From Leclercia adecarboxylata (GTDB lineage Bacteria; Pseudomonadota; Gammaproteobacteria; Enterobacterales; Enterobacteriaceae), in the NCBI GenBank assembly GCA_002360945.1, contig DERO01000052.1, positions 1 through 61,772 of the forward strand: DNA of 61,772 bases, written 5' to 3'. How positions within the stretch are numbered: the first letter of the stretch is position 1; each line of letters starts with the position of its first letter. The notes under the pieces are model-generated. The model saw nothing but the letters and a program-made list of their open reading frames with translations, was not told the DNA's origin and ran no database searches. A program made the position numbers and the translations under genes. This document shows positions 36,194 through 45,463 of this stretch, in pieces.

Positions 36194-37462
36194 ATGGAAA
36201 ATATCACTCTTCCCCAAGCCACGTCGCCCCTGGCCGCGTGGCTTTCTTATCTGGAAAACCTGCACAGTAAAGCCATCGACATGGGACTTGAGCGCGTCAG
36301 CCAGGTCGCGGCGCGCCTTGACGTTCTGAAACCGGCTCCCTTTGTCTTCACCGTCGCGGGCACCAACGGTAAAGGCACCACCTGCCGCACGCTGGAGTCC
36401 ATGCTGATAGCGGCGGGCTACAAAGTGGGCGTCTACAGCTCGCCGCATCTGGTGCGCTACACCGAGCGTGTGCGGGTGCAGAACGCCGAGTTAGCCGAAT
36501 CGGCGCACACTGCCTCGTTTGCAGAGATCGAAGCCGCGCGCGGCGACACGTCGCTGACCTATTTCGAATATGGCACGCTGTCGGCGCTGTGGCTGTTTAA
36601 GCAGGCGCAGCTGGACGTGGTGATCCTCGAAGTCGGGTTAGGCGGGCGTCTGGATGCTACCAACATCGTCGATCCGGACGTGGCGGTGGTCACCAGCATC
36701 GCGCTGGATCATACCGACTGGCTGGGGCCCGATCGTGAAAGCATTGGCCGCGAAAAAGCCGGTATTTTCCGCGCGAGTAAACCGGCGATTGTCGGTGAGC
36801 CTGACATGCCGCACACCATTGCCGATGTGGCCCAGGAGAAGGGGGCGCTGCTGCAGCGTCGCGACGTCGACTGGCGCTACAGCGTGACACAGAGCGGCTG
36901 GCGCTTTGAAGATGCCAGAGGCGCGCTGGACAACCTGCCGCTGCCGCAGGTGCCGCAGCCGAACGCTGCCACGGCATTGGCCGCCCTGCGCGCCAGCGGT
37001 CTGGCGGTGAACGAGCAGGCTATCCGCGACGGCATACAGCAGGCGATCCTCGCCGGGCGTTTCCAGATCGTCAGCGAATCGCCGCGTCTGATTCTGGATG
37101 TGGCGCATAACCCTCATGCTGCGGCGTACCTCGCAGGACGACTTAAATCATTGCCAAAAACCGGGCGCGTGCTGGCGGTTATCGGTATGCTTCATGATAA
37201 AGATATTGGCGGCACGCTGGCCTGCATGGAGACTGTGGTCGATAGCTGGTATTGTGCACCTCTGGAAGGCCCGCGCGGGGCAACGGCCGAACAGCTGATG
37301 GAACACCTCGGTCAGGGCCAGACTTTTGCCAGCGTGGAGCTGGCATGGCGGGCGGCGATGGCGGATGCCAGACCAGAAGATACCGTGCTGGTGTGTGGAT
37401 CCTTCCACACGGTGGCACATGTCATGGACGTAATGGATGCGGGGAGAACCGGTGGCAAGTAA
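36194..37462 (+). CDS. folC: FolC, dihydrofolate synthase/folylpolyglutamate synthase
   Basis: The 422-residue Mur-ligase-family enzyme adds glutamate to dihydropteroate and extends the polyglutamate tail. The ATP site GTNGKGTTC is near residue 60, LGGRLDATNIV near 150, and the C-terminal ligase domain has DVAHNPHAAAYLA. The length equals E. coli FolC. Its end overlaps the dedD start by 11 bp. Confidence 0.98.
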   Translation: MENITLPQATSPLAAWLSYLENLHSKAIDMGLERVSQVAARLDVLKPAPFVFTVAGTNGKGTTCRTLESMLIAAGYKVGVYSSPHLVRYTERVRVQNAELAESAHTASFAEIEAARGDTSLTYFEYGTLSALWLFKQAQLDVVILEVGLGGRLDATNIVDPDVAVVTSIALDHTDWLGPDRESIGREKAGIFRASKPAIVGEPDMPHTIADVAQEKGALLQRRDVDWRYSVTQSGWRFEDARGALDNLPLPQVPQPNAATALAALRASGLAVNEQAIRDGIQQAILAGRFQIVSESPRLILDVAHNPHAAAYLAGRLKSLPKTGRVLAVIGMLHDKDIGGTLACMETVVDSWYCAPLEGPRGATAEQLMEHLGQGQTFASVELAWRAAMADARPEDTVLVCGSFHTVAHVMDVMDAGRTGGK

Positions 37463-38153
37463 GTTTCAGAACCGTTTAGCAGGCACCATTGTGCTGGTGG
37501 CGCTGGGGGTAATTATCCTTCCCGGGCTGCTTGATGGACAGAAAAAGCATTATCAGGATGAGTTTGCGGCGATCCCGCTGGTGCCGAAACCGGGCGACCG
37601 GGATGAGCCGGACATGCTCCCGGCGGCGACGCAGGCGCTACCTGCTCAACCGCCTGAAGGGGCGGCGGAAGAGGTGCGGGCGGGCGATGCTGCAGCACCA
37701 TCCTTAGATCCGTCGCGTCTGGCGGCCGGTAACAATAACGAACTGGATGCGGCGTCGGTCGAGCAGTATGCGCCAAAACCGGTGCAGAAACCGAAGCCGG
37801 TTGAGAAACCGCAGCCGAAACCGCAGCGCGATAACACCAGCCAGCAGCTGGCGGCGGCTACGGAAACCCCACCGGCCAAACCGGCAGCAGAAGAGAAACC
37901 GGCCCCGACCGGTAAAGCCTACGTTGTGCAGCTCGGCGCGTTGAAAAATGCCGATAAGGTCAACGAGGTGGTCGCCAAACTGCGGGGCGCGGGATATCGC
38001 GTTTACACTTCACCTTCCACGCCGGTACAGGGTAAAATCACCCGTATTCTCGTCGGTCCGGATGCATCGAGAGATAAGCTGAAGGGGTCGCTTGGGGAGC
38101 TGAATCAACTCTCCGGTCTGAGCGGCGTGGTGATGAACTACAGCGTGAACTGA
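37452..38153 (+). CDS. dedD: DedD, SPOR-domain cell division protein
   Basis: From the GTG at 37452 the product has 233 residues. It has one N-terminal membrane helix (about 8-27) and a long Pro/Lys/Glu/Ala-rich periplasmic linker. The C-terminal SPOR domain (from GKAYVVQLGALKNADKV, about residue 155) binds denuded septal peptidoglycan and activates septal synthesis. It overlaps folC. An ATG at 37437 would add five residues and is less likely. Confidence 0.95.
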   Translation: MASKFQNRLAGTIVLVALGVIILPGLLDGQKKHYQDEFAAIPLVPKPGDRDEPDMLPAATQALPAQPPEGAAEEVRAGDAAAPSLDPSRLAAGNNNELDAASVEQYAPKPVQKPKPVEKPQPKPQRDNTSQQLAAATETPPAKPAAEEKPAPTGKAYVVQLGALKNADKVNEVVAKLRGAGYRVYTSPSTPVQGKITRILVGPDASRDKLKGSLGELNQLSGLSGVVMNYSVN

Positions 38154-38214
38154 GTTTCTCTCTGATTAAAAAACAGGCGCAGCAGATTGCCTGAGAAGGT
38201 AACCCGCCTGGGGT

Positions 38215-38240
38215 GCTGAATATTTTTTCAGCGCTTTTTT
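38215..38240 (+). terminator. terminator/attenuator before cvpA
   Basis: GCTGAA-TATTTT-TTCAGC followed by GCTTTTTTT is a short stem with a T-run between dedD and the cvpA-purF promoter. Confidence 0.65.
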
Positions 38241-38266
38241 TATTTACGCGCGGGAAGGAAATCCCT

Positions 38267-38282
38267 ACGCAAACGTTTTCTT
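38267..38282 (+). promoter_or_regulatory. PurR operator of cvpA-purF
   Basis: ACGCAAACGTTTTCTT is an essentially perfect PurR site (consensus ACGCAAACGTTTNCNT), 57 bp before cvpA. It should repress cvpA-purF when hypoxanthine or guanine is plentiful. Confidence 0.93.
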
Positions 38283-38338
38283 TTTCTGTTAGAATTCGCC
38301 CCGAACTGGATGACAGGGCGTTTAATCGTGGGACGTAT

Positions 38339-38827
38339 ATGGTCTGGATTGATTACGCCATCATTGCGGTGATAGGTTTTTCCTGTCTGGTTAGCCTGAT
38401 CCGTGGCTTTGTTCGTGAAGCGTTATCGCTGGTAACCTGGGGCTGTGCCTTCTTTGTTGCCAGTCATTACTACACTTACCTGTCTGTCTGGTTCACGGGC
38501 TTTGAAGATGAACTGGTCCGAAACGGAATCGCCATCGCGGTGCTGTTTATCGCGACGCTGATTGTTGGCGCCATTGTTAACTTCGTGATTGGCCAGCTGG
38601 TGGAGAAAACCGGTTTGTCAGGAACGGACAGGGTGCTTGGGATCTGTTTCGGTGCCTTGCGAGGGGTGTTGATTGTCGCCGCGATACTGTTCTTCCTTGA
38701 TACCTTTACCGGGTTCTCAAAAAGTGAAGACTGGCAGAAATCGCAGCTGATCCCGCAGTTCAGCTTCATCATCAGATGGTTCTTTGACTATCTGCAAAGC
38801 TCGTCGAGTTTTTTGCCCAGGGCATAA
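38339..38827 (+). CDS. cvpA: CvpA, colicin V production membrane protein
   Basis: The 162-residue inner-membrane protein has four hydrophobic helices and matches E. coli CvpA from the ATG at 38339. It is required for colicin V production and is linked to envelope homeostasis; the mechanism is unknown. The frame is open further upstream, but the PurR site lies there, so the shorter start is right. purF follows after 33 bp in the same transcript. Confidence 0.95.
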   Translation: MVWIDYAIIAVIGFSCLVSLIRGFVREALSLVTWGCAFFVASHYYTYLSVWFTGFEDELVRNGIAIAVLFIATLIVGAIVNFVIGQLVEKTGLSGTDRVLGICFGALRGVLIVAAILFFLDTFTGFSKSEDWQKSQLIPQFSFIIRWFFDYLQSSSSFLPRA

Positions 38828-38860
38828 ACCCTGAGATGTGGCTTAACGAGGAAATGACGA

Positions 38861-40378
38861 ATGTGCGGTATTGTCGGTATCGCCGGTTTCATGCCGGTAA
38901 ACCAGTCTATTTATGACGCATTATCGGTGCTTCAGCACCGTGGGCAGGATGCTGCGGGTATCATCACCATTGATGCACACAACTGCTTCCGTTTACGTAA
39001 GGCCAACGGCCTGGTCAACGATGTGTTTGAAGCCCGCCATATGCAGCGTCTGCAGGGTAACATGGGTATTGGTCACGTTCGTTACCCTACCGCAGGCAGT
39101 TCCAGCGCCTCTGAAGCGCAGCCTTTCTACGTTAACTCCCCGTATGGCATCACGCTTGCCCACAACGGCAACCTGACCAACGCCCACGAGTTGCGTAAAA
39201 AGCTGTTTGAAGAGAAGCGTCGCCACATTAACACCACTTCAGATTCTGAAATTCTGCTTAACATCTTTGCCAGCGAGCTGGATAACTTCCGTCACTATCC
39301 GCTGGAAGCCGACAACATTTTTGCTGCCGTGGCTGCCACTAACCGTCTGATCCGCGGCGCTTACGCCTGCGTGGCGATGATTATCGGCCACGGTATGGTC
39401 GCGTTCCGCGATCCGAACGGCATTCGCCCGCTGGTGCTGGGTAAACGCGATATTGGCGATGGCCGCACCGAGTATATGGTGGCCTCCGAAAGCGTGGCTC
39501 TGGATACGCTGGGCTTTGAGTTCCTGCGTGACGTGGCTCCGGGCGAAGCGGTCTACATCACCGAAAAAGGCCAGCTGTTTACCCGCCAGTGTGCGGAAAA
39601 CCCGGTCAGCAACCCGTGCCTGTTCGAGTACGTCTACTTTGCCCGTCCGGACTCCTTCATCGACAAAATCTCCGTCTACAGCGCCCGCGTGAACATGGGC
39701 ACCAAGCTCGGCGAGAAGATTGCCCGCGAGTGGGAGGATCTGGATATCGACGTGGTCATTCCGATCCCGGAAACCTCCTGCGATATCGCACTCGAGATGG
39801 CGCGGATCCTGGGTAAACCGTACCGTCAGGGTTTTGTGAAAAACCGCTACGTTGGCCGCACCTTTATCATGCCAGGCCAGCAGCTGCGCCGTAAATCGGT
39901 GCGCCGCAAGCTGAACGCCAACCGCGCTGAGTTCCGCGATAAGAACGTGCTGCTGGTGGATGACTCCATCGTGCGCGGCACCACCTCAGAGCAAATTATC
40001 GAGATGGCCCGTGAAGCGGGTGCGAAGAAGGTCTATCTGGCCTCTGCGGCACCGGAGATTCGCTTCCCGAACGTCTACGGTATCGACATGCCGACCGCCA
40101 ACGAGCTGATCGCCCACGGTCGTGAAGTGGACGAGATCCGCCAGATCATCGGCGCCGACGGCCTGATTTTCCAGGATCTGAACGATCTGATCGACGCAGT
40201 ACGCGCTGAGAACCCGGATATCCAGCAGTTCGAATGCTCGGTGTTCAACGGTATCTACGTCACCAAAGATGTGGACCAGAAGTATCTGGACTACCTCGAC
40301 TCTCTGCGTAACGACGATGCGAAAGCCGTGCAGATGGCGAACGATCTCGAAAGCTTAGAGATGCACAACGAAGGTTAA
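38861..40378 (+). CDS. purF: PurF, amidophosphoribosyltransferase
   Basis: This 505-residue enzyme makes phosphoribosylamine, the first committed step of purine synthesis. The N-terminal nucleophile glutaminase begins MCGIVGI (Cys2 becomes the N terminus). The PRTase domain has the PRPP loop [14 protein letters not shown] at about 364-377. It is regulated by PurR through the site before cvpA and by nucleotide feedback. A terminator follows. Confidence 0.98.
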   Translation: MCGIVGIAGFMPVNQSIYDALSVLQHRGQDAAGIITIDAHNCFRLRKANGLVNDVFEARHMQRLQGNMGIGHVRYPTAGSSSASEAQPFYVNSPYGITLAHNGNLTNAHELRKKLFEEKRRHINTTSDSEILLNIFASELDNFRHYPLEADNIFAAVAATNRLIRGAYACVAMIIGHGMVAFRDPNGIRPLVLGKRDIGDGRTEYMVASESVALDTLGFEFLRDVAPGEAVYITEKGQLFTRQCAENPVSNPCLFEYVYFARPDSFIDKISVYSARVNMGTKLGEKIAREWEDLDIDVVIPIPETSCDIALEMARILGKPYRQGFVKNRYVGRTFIMPGQQLRRKSVRRKLNANRAEFRDKNVLLVDDSIVRGTTSEQIIEMAREAGAKKVYLASAAPEIRFPNVYGIDMPTANELIAHGREVDEIRQIIGADGLIFQDLNDLIDAVRAENPDIQQFECSVFNGIYVTKDVDQKYLDYLDSLRNDDAKAVQMANDLESLEMHNEG

Positions 40379-40390
40379 TCGTTATCACAG

Positions 40391-40410
40391 GCGAGGGCGT
40401 CCGCCCTCGC
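40391..40410 (+). terminator. purF terminator
   Basis: GCGAGGGC-GTCC-GCCCTCGC is a perfect 8-bp stem 12 bp after purF, followed by TTGC. The T-run is short. Confidence 0.75.
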
Positions 40411-40467
40411 TTGCAACTCCCGCCAAAATCCTGCAAAGTCTGCCCAGTTACAGCAAGGGCGATAATC

Positions 40468-41037
40468 ATGAAACGATTGATAGTAGGGATCTCAGGGGCC
40501 AGCGGCGCGATTTACGGTGTCCGTTTGCTGCAGGTATTACGCGACGTCGCTGACGTTGAAACCCATCTGGTGATGAGCCAGGCCGCGCGTCAGACCCTCT
40601 CTCTCGAAACCGATTACTCCCTGCGCGACGTTCAGGCGTTGGCCGACGTGGTGCACGATGCCCGCGATATCGCCGCCAGCATCTCCTCCGGGTCGTTTAA
40701 GACCGCGGGGATGGTGATCCTGCCCTGTTCCATCAAAACCCTCTCCGGCATCGTCAACAGCTATACCGATACCCTGGTGACCCGCGCCGCCGACGTGGTG
40801 CTGAAAGAGCGCCGCCCGCTGGTGCTCTGCGTGCGTGAAACCCCGCTGCATCTGGGCCACCTGCGGCTGATGACTCAGGCTGCGGAACTGGGCGCGGTGA
40901 TCATGCCGCCGGTGCCGGCGTTTTATCATCGCCCGCAAAGCCTGGATGAGGTGATTAACCAGACCGTGAACCGGGTTATTGACCAGTTCGACATTGAACT
41001 GCCGGACGATCTCTTCACCCGCTGGCAGGGCGTCTGA
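40468..41037 (+). CDS. ubiX: UbiX, flavin prenyltransferase
   Basis: The ATG at 40468 gives the 189 residues of E. coli UbiX. It prenylates FMN to the cofactor needed by the UbiD decarboxylase in ubiquinone synthesis. The flavin-binding GISGASGAIYG at the N terminus and SIKTLSGIVNSYTDTLV with CVRETPLHLGHL in the middle are typical. The upstream in-frame extension to 40411 overlaps the purF terminator and is rejected. Confidence 0.97.
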   Translation: MKRLIVGISGASGAIYGVRLLQVLRDVADVETHLVMSQAARQTLSLETDYSLRDVQALADVVHDARDIAASISSGSFKTAGMVILPCSIKTLSGIVNSYTDTLVTRAADVVLKERRPLVLCVRETPLHLGHLRLMTQAAELGAVIMPPVPAFYHRPQSLDEVINQTVNRVIDQFDIELPDDLFTRWQGV

Positions 41038-41076
41038 CGGCAAAGGTGTCCTGCCCTGGGGCAGGTCTGCGCAACG

Positions 41077-41093
41077 TGCCCTGTTTCAGGGCA
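41077..41093. promoter_or_regulatory. inverted repeat upstream of argT, possible NtrC site
   Basis: TGCCCTGTTTCAGGGCA keeps the TGC-N11-GCA frame of NtrC sites but departs from the consensus inside (TGCACC-N5-GGTGCA). It lies about 160 bp upstream of the sigma-54 element. A similar palindrome is at 41052-41063. It could instead be a hairpin after ubiX. Confidence 0.4.
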
Positions 41094-41248
41094 ATTCTGC
41101 AACAGCGATCATATCCTCAACATTTAATTCCTTTTTTGCATTCTTCCCACTGCGGTTCGTTTGGCAGACCTGCTATCTTTCACCATTAAGGCAATCTTGC
41201 AACCTTTCGTTAACATATTTAACGCCGTAATTTTGCACTAATCGCAAA

Positions 41249-41265
41249 CTGGCATAAGACCTGCA
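41249..41265 (+). promoter_or_regulatory. sigma-54 promoter of argT
   Basis: CTGGCATAAGACCTGCA has GG and GC at the correct 12-base offset for -24/-12 elements and agrees with the known nitrogen-regulated argT promoter. It lies 70 bp before the start codon. Confidence 0.8.
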
Positions 41266-41334
41266 AGGGATCGCCTGCAACAACACACAACACAACCTAA
41301 TACATAATAAAATCACGACACTTGAGGGTAATGT

Positions 41335-42117
41335 ATGAAGAAGACGGTTCTGGCTCTGTCTTTGCTGGTGGGATTAAGCGCAGCGGCAAGCAGCTATGCG
41401 GCGCTCCCACAGACCGTACGTATCGGTACCGACGCGACCTATGCGCCGTTCTCATCGAAAGATGCGAAGGGCGAATTTGTCGGGTTTGATATCGACCTGG
41501 GGAATGAGATGTGCAAACGCATGTCCGTGAAATGCACCTGGGTGGGCAGCGACTTTGATGCGCTGATCCCGTCCCTGAAAGCCAAGAAAATCGACGCGAT
41601 TATCTCTTCGCTCTCCATCACCGAGAAACGCCAGCAGGAGATCGCCTTCTCTGAAAAACTGTACGCAGCGGACTCGCGCCTGATTGCGGCGAAAGGCTCG
41701 CCTGTGCAGCCGACCATTGACTCGCTGAAGGGCAAACACGTCGGCGTCCTGCAGGGCTCCACCCAGGAAGGCTTCGCCAATGCCAACTGGCGTGAGAAGG
41801 GCGTGGACGTAGTGGCTTACCAGAACCAGGATCTGATCTATTCCGATCTGGCAGCAGGGCGTCTGGATGCGGCGTTCCAGGATGAAGTCGCGGCAAGCGA
41901 AGGCTTCCTGAAGCAACCGGCAGGGAAAGAGTTTGCCTTTGCCGGCCCGTCAGTGAAAGACAAAAAGTACTTCGGTGACGGCACCGGTATCGGCCTGCGT
42001 AAGGACGATGCCGAGCTGAAAGCGGCGTTTGATAAAGCCTTTAACGAACTGCGTAAAGACGGCACCTACGACAAACTGGCGAAGAAATACTTCGACTTCA
42101 ATGTGTACGGCGACTAA
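41335..42117 (+). CDS. argT: ArgT, lysine/arginine/ornithine-binding periplasmic protein
   Basis: The 260-residue solute-binding protein has a signal peptide (cleavage after ASSYA, about residue 22). The ligand-site motif [25 protein letters not shown] and the pair [25 protein letters not shown] are conserved. It delivers basic amino acids to the HisQMP transporter encoded downstream. It is a paralogue of the next gene, hisJ, and arose by tandem duplication. Confidence 0.97.
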   Translation: MKKTVLALSLLVGLSAAASSYAALPQTVRIGTDATYAPFSSKDAKGEFVGFDIDLGNEMCKRMSVKCTWVGSDFDALIPSLKAKKIDAIISSLSITEKRQQEIAFSEKLYAADSRLIAAKGSPVQPTIDSLKGKHVGVLQGSTQEGFANANWREKGVDVVAYQNQDLIYSDLAAGRLDAAFQDEVAASEGFLKQPAGKEFAFAGPSVKDKKYFGDGTGIGLRKDDAELKAAFDKAFNELRKDGTYDKLAKKYFDFNVYGD

Positions 42118-42132
42118 CCGTTACTGACGGGT

Positions 42133-42191
42133 GCGCACCATAATGGTTCACCGTTATGGTGCGCCAGTGATGATTGCGAACCATAACGGTG
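42133..42191. promoter_or_regulatory. cluster of NtrC-like palindromes between argT and hisJ
   Basis: Three related imperfect palindromes follow each other: GCGCACCATAATGGTTC, CACCGTTATGGTGCGC and GAACCATAACGGTGC. Each resembles the NtrC consensus (GCAC-N7-GTGC type). The first two can also pair as an 11-bp hairpin (GCGCACCATAA with TTATGGTGCGC), so a role as argT terminator is an alternative. Confidence 0.55.
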
Positions 42192-42293
42192 CAAATCCTG
42201 TCCCGGGTTGGTTATAAAGTGAATAGTTAAGCACTCGCAATGCACTTTTTCGCGCGTGCGGGGCATAATCTTTTGCCTTGCCGCGGCGATTAA

Positions 42294-42309
42294 TGGCACA
42301 TTATGAGCA
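42294..42309 (+). promoter_or_regulatory. candidate sigma-54 promoter of hisJQMP
   Basis: TGGCACATTATGAGCA has a perfect -24 half (TGGCAC) and a -12 GC at the correct 12-base offset. It lies about 100 bp downstream of the NtrC-like cluster and 50 bp before hisJ, which is the usual enhancer geometry. Confidence 0.5.
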
Positions 42310-42359
42310 CCCCCGTCGGCGTTAAAATCCCGTAAGAAGACAGTCTGTTGAGGATAGAT

Positions 42360-43142
42360 ATGAAAAAACTGGTGTTGTCACTTTCTCTGGCTCTGGCATT
42401 TTCCAGCGCTACTGCGGCGTTCGCAGCAATTCCGCAAAAAGTTCGTATTGGTACTGACCCGACTTATGCCCCCTTCGAATCGAAGAATGCGCAGGGTGAA
42501 CTGGTAGGATTTGATATCGATTTGGCGAAAGAGCTGTGCAAACGTATCAAAACAGAGTGTACCTTCGTTGAAAACCCACTGGATGCGCTGATCCCTTCGC
42601 TGAAAGCGAAAAAAATCGACGCCATTATGTCTTCTCTCTCCATCACCGAAAAACGCCAGCAGGAGATTGCCTTCACCGACAAACTTTATGCAGCGGATTC
42701 CCGTCTGGTGGTCGCAAAATCTTCTGATATCCAGCCAACCCTGGAGTCACTGAAAGGCAAACGCGTGGGCGTGCTGCAGGGCACCACCCAGGAAACCTAC
42801 GGTAACGAGCACTGGGCACCGAAAGGGATCGAGATCGTCTCTTATCAGGGCCAGGAAAATATCTACGCTGACCTGACCGCAGGCCGTATCGATGCTGCCT
42901 TCCAGGATGAAGTCGCTGCCAGCGAAGGCTTCCTGAAGCAGCCGGTCGGTAAAGATTACAAGTTCGGCGGTCCGTCCATCAAGGACGAGAAACTCTTCGG
43001 CGTGGGCACCGGTATGGGGCTGCGTAAAGAGGACAACGAACTGCGTGAAGCGCTGAACAAGGCCTTTGCCGAGATGCGCGCGGACGGTACTTACGAAAAA
43101 ATGGCGAAGAAATACTTCGACTTTGATGTCTACGGTGGCTAA
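42360..43142 (+). CDS. hisJ: HisJ, histidine-binding periplasmic protein
   Basis: The ATG at 42360 gives 260 residues with a signal peptide cleaved after AAFA (about 22). The mature protein keeps [27 protein letters not shown] and [15 protein letters not shown], as in ArgT. It binds L-histidine and docks on HisQMP. A start four codons upstream is less likely. It is followed by a strong hairpin and hisQ. Confidence 0.97.
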   Translation: MKKLVLSLSLALAFSSATAAFAAIPQKVRIGTDPTYAPFESKNAQGELVGFDIDLAKELCKRIKTECTFVENPLDALIPSLKAKKIDAIMSSLSITEKRQQEIAFTDKLYAADSRLVVAKSSDIQPTLESLKGKRVGVLQGTTQETYGNEHWAPKGIEIVSYQGQENIYADLTAGRIDAAFQDEVAASEGFLKQPVGKDYKFGGPSIKDEKLFGVGTGMGLRKEDNELREALNKAFAEMRADGTYEKMAKKYFDFDVYGG

Positions 43143-43165
43143 ACGCCCCGCTGAATAACGTGCGG

Positions 43166-43186
43166 CCCCTCCCGCTACGGGAGGGG
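43166..43186 (+). terminator. hairpin in the hisJ-hisQ gap
   Basis: CCCCTCCCG-CTA-CGGGAGGGG is a perfect 9-bp stem followed by AAAA, not T. It probably stabilises hisJ mRNA and lowers hisQMP expression, matching the need for excess binding protein. In Salmonella a REP element sits in this gap. Confidence 0.7.
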
Positions 43187-43230
43187 AAAAGACACGGCGT
43201 CACCACTCACGACACGACAGGGCAGGCGGT

Positions 43231-43917
43231 ATGCTGTACGGATTTTCTGGCGTAATTTTACAAGGCGCACTCGTCACCCTTGAACTGGCTCTCAGTTCGG
43301 TGGTGCTGGCGGTGTTAATAGGCCTGGCGGGCGCGGGCGCGAAGCTTTCGACCAACCGGGCCATGGTTCTGCTGTTTGAAGGCTATACCACCCTGATCCG
43401 TGGTGTGCCCGATCTGGTGCTGATGCTGCTGATTTTCTACGGTCTGCAAATCGCCCTTAACGGCATTACGGATGCTATTGGTATGGCGCAGATTGATATC
43501 GATCCTATGGTGGCCGGTATCATCACCCTGGGCTTTATCTACGGTGCCTACTTTACTGAAACCTTCCGCGGAGCCTATCTCGCGGTGCCGAAAGGGCATA
43601 TTGAAGCGGCCACGGCATTCGGTTTTACCTCCTCTCAAACTTTCCGTCGTATTATGTTTCCGGCCATGATGCGCTTTGCGCTGCCGGGCATCGGCAACAA
43701 CTGGCAGGTTATCCTCAAAGCGACGGCGCTGGTCTCGTTACTGGGGCTGGAAGATGTGGTGAAAGCCACGCAGCTGGCGGGCAAAAGCACCTGGGAGCCG
43801 TTCTACTTCGCCATCGTATGCGGGGTGATTTATCTGGTGTTTACCACCGTTTCCAATGGTGTGCTGCTGCTGCTCGAGCGTCGCTACTCCGTGGGTGTGA
43901 AGAGGGCTGACCTGTGA
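43231..43917 (+). CDS. hisQ: HisQ, histidine/lysine/arginine/ornithine ABC transporter permease
   Basis: The 228-residue inner-membrane permease has five hydrophobic helices and the EAA loop (IEAATAFGFTSSQTFRRIMFP) that contacts HisP. It pairs with HisM to form the translocation path for substrates brought by HisJ or ArgT. Its end overlaps hisM by 4 bp (GTGA). Confidence 0.97.
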   Translation: MLYGFSGVILQGALVTLELALSSVVLAVLIGLAGAGAKLSTNRAMVLLFEGYTTLIRGVPDLVLMLLIFYGLQIALNGITDAIGMAQIDIDPMVAGIITLGFIYGAYFTETFRGAYLAVPKGHIEAATAFGFTSSQTFRRIMFPAMMRFALPGIGNNWQVILKATALVSLLGLEDVVKATQLAGKSTWEPFYFAIVCGVIYLVFTTVSNGVLLLLERRYSVGVKRADL

Positions 43918-44630
43918 TCGAGATTATTCAGGAATACTGGAAATCACTGCTGTGGACCGACGGATACCGCTTTACCGGTGTGGCGATCACCCTCTGGCTG
44001 CTGATTTCTTCCGTGGTGATGGGCGGCATTCTGGCGATATTTCTTGCCATTGGTCGCGTGTCGAACAACAAATACATTCGCTTTCCCATCTGGCTGTTTA
44101 CCTATATTTTCCGCGGTACGCCGCTTTATGTGCAGCTGCTGGTCTTCTACTCCGGGATGTACACCCTCGAGATCGTGAAAGGCACCGAGATGCTGAACGC
44201 GTTCTTCCGTAGCGGGCTGAACTGTACCGTGCTGGCGTTGACGCTGAACACCTGCGCCTACACCACCGAGATTTTCGCCGGGGCGATCCGTTCCGTTCCC
44301 TACGGCGAGATTGAGGCGGCGCGGGCCTATGGCTTCTCCTCCGTGAAGCTCTACCGCTGCATTATTCTGCCGTCGGCGCTGCGCATTGCGCTGCCTGCCT
44401 ACAGCAACGAAGTGATTCTAATGCTGCACTCCACCGCGCTGGCCTTTACCGCCACCGTGCCGGATCTGCTGAAGATTGCCCGCGACATTAACTCGGCAAC
44501 CTATCAGCCGTTTACCGCCTTCGGGATCGCGGCGGTGCTGTATTTAATTATTTCTTACGTCCTGATTAGCCTGTTCCGCAAAGCGGAAAAACGCTGGTTG
44601 CAGCACATAAAACCTTCTTCGACGCACTGA
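43914..44630 (+). CDS. hisM: HisM, histidine/lysine/arginine/ornithine ABC transporter permease
   Basis: The 238-residue partner of HisQ starts with GTG overlapping the hisQ stop. It has five membrane helices, the segment [15 protein letters not shown] and the EAA loop [21 protein letters not shown]. Paralogous to HisQ. hisP follows after 8 bp. Confidence 0.97.
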   Translation: MIEIIQEYWKSLLWTDGYRFTGVAITLWLLISSVVMGGILAIFLAIGRVSNNKYIRFPIWLFTYIFRGTPLYVQLLVFYSGMYTLEIVKGTEMLNAFFRSGLNCTVLALTLNTCAYTTEIFAGAIRSVPYGEIEAARAYGFSSVKLYRCIILPSALRIALPAYSNEVILMLHSTALAFTATVPDLLKIARDINSATYQPFTAFGIAAVLYLIISYVLISLFRKAEKRWLQHIKPSSTH

Positions 44631-44638
44631 GAATTAAG

Positions 44639-45412
44639 ATGGCTGAGAACAAATTAAACGTTATTGATTTGCACAAACGCTACGGCGAACATGAAGTGCT
44701 GAAAGGGGTGTCGCTGCAGGCAAATGCGGGCGATGTGATCAGTATTATCGGTTCCTCAGGGTCGGGTAAAAGTACCTTCCTGCGCTGCATCAACTTCCTC
44801 GAAAAGCCGAGCGCTGGCTCGATTGTGGTCAGCGGTGAGAACATCAATCTGGTGCAGGATAAAGACGGTCAGCTGAAGGTGGCGGACAAGCACCAGCTGC
44901 GGATGTTGCGAACCCGTCTGACGATGGTGTTTCAGCACTTCAACCTCTGGAGCCACATGACGGTGCTGGAGAACGTGATGGAAGCGCCGGTGCAGGTGCT
45001 GGGCTTAAGCAAGCAGGAAGCCCGTGCCCGTGCGGAGAAATACCTGGCGAAAGTGGGTATCGACGCGCGTCAGCAGATTAAATACCCGGTGCATCTCTCC
45101 GGCGGTCAGCAGCAGCGTGTCTCTATCGCCCGTGCGCTGGCAATGGAACCGGAAGTGCTGCTGTTTGACGAACCGACCTCTGCGCTCGATCCTGAGCTGG
45201 TGGGTGAAGTGCTGCGTATCATGCAGCAGCTGGCCGAAGAGGGGAAAACGATGGTGGTGGTGACCCACGAGATGGGCTTCGCCCGTAACGTCTCCAACCA
45301 CGTCATTTTCCTGCATCAGGGCGTAATCGAAGAGCAGGGCCACCCGGACGAGGTGCTGGCGAATCCGAAGAGCCCGCGCCTGCAGCAGTTCCTGAAAGGG
45401 TCGTTGAAGTAG
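44639..45412 (+). CDS. hisP: HisP, histidine transport ATP-binding protein
   Basis: The 257-residue ABC ATPase energises HisQM. Walker [10 protein letters not shown] is at about 39-47, the signature LSGGQQQR near 153, Walker [16 protein letters not shown] near 174, and the switch His is in VTHEMGFAR. It is the last gene of the operon, followed by a dispersed repeat. Confidence 0.98.
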   Translation: MAENKLNVIDLHKRYGEHEVLKGVSLQANAGDVISIIGSSGSGKSTFLRCINFLEKPSAGSIVVSGENINLVQDKDGQLKVADKHQLRMLRTRLTMVFQHFNLWSHMTVLENVMEAPVQVLGLSKQEARARAEKYLAKVGIDARQQIKYPVHLSGGQQQRVSIARALAMEPEVLLFDEPTSALDPELVGEVLRIMQQLAEEGKTMVVVTHEMGFARNVSNHVIFLHQGVIEEQGHPDEVLANPKSPRLQQFLKGSLK

Positions 45413-45427
45413 TTTTTGGTGTTTATT

Positions 45428-45463
45428 CCCTCTCCCTGTGGGAGAGGGTCAGGGTGAGGGCAT
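45428..45463. repeat. short dispersed repeat, copy 2
   Basis: CCCTCTCCCTGTGGGAGAGG followed by GTCAGGGTGAGGGCAT nearly repeats 25484-25519. It lies between convergent hisP and the GNAT gene and probably serves as a stem-loop at the 3' ends. Confidence 0.75.

Noticed and set aside
43166..43186. True transcription terminator after hisJ
   Set aside because: The stem is followed by A residues and not T, and hisQMP must be transcribed, so full termination is unlikely.
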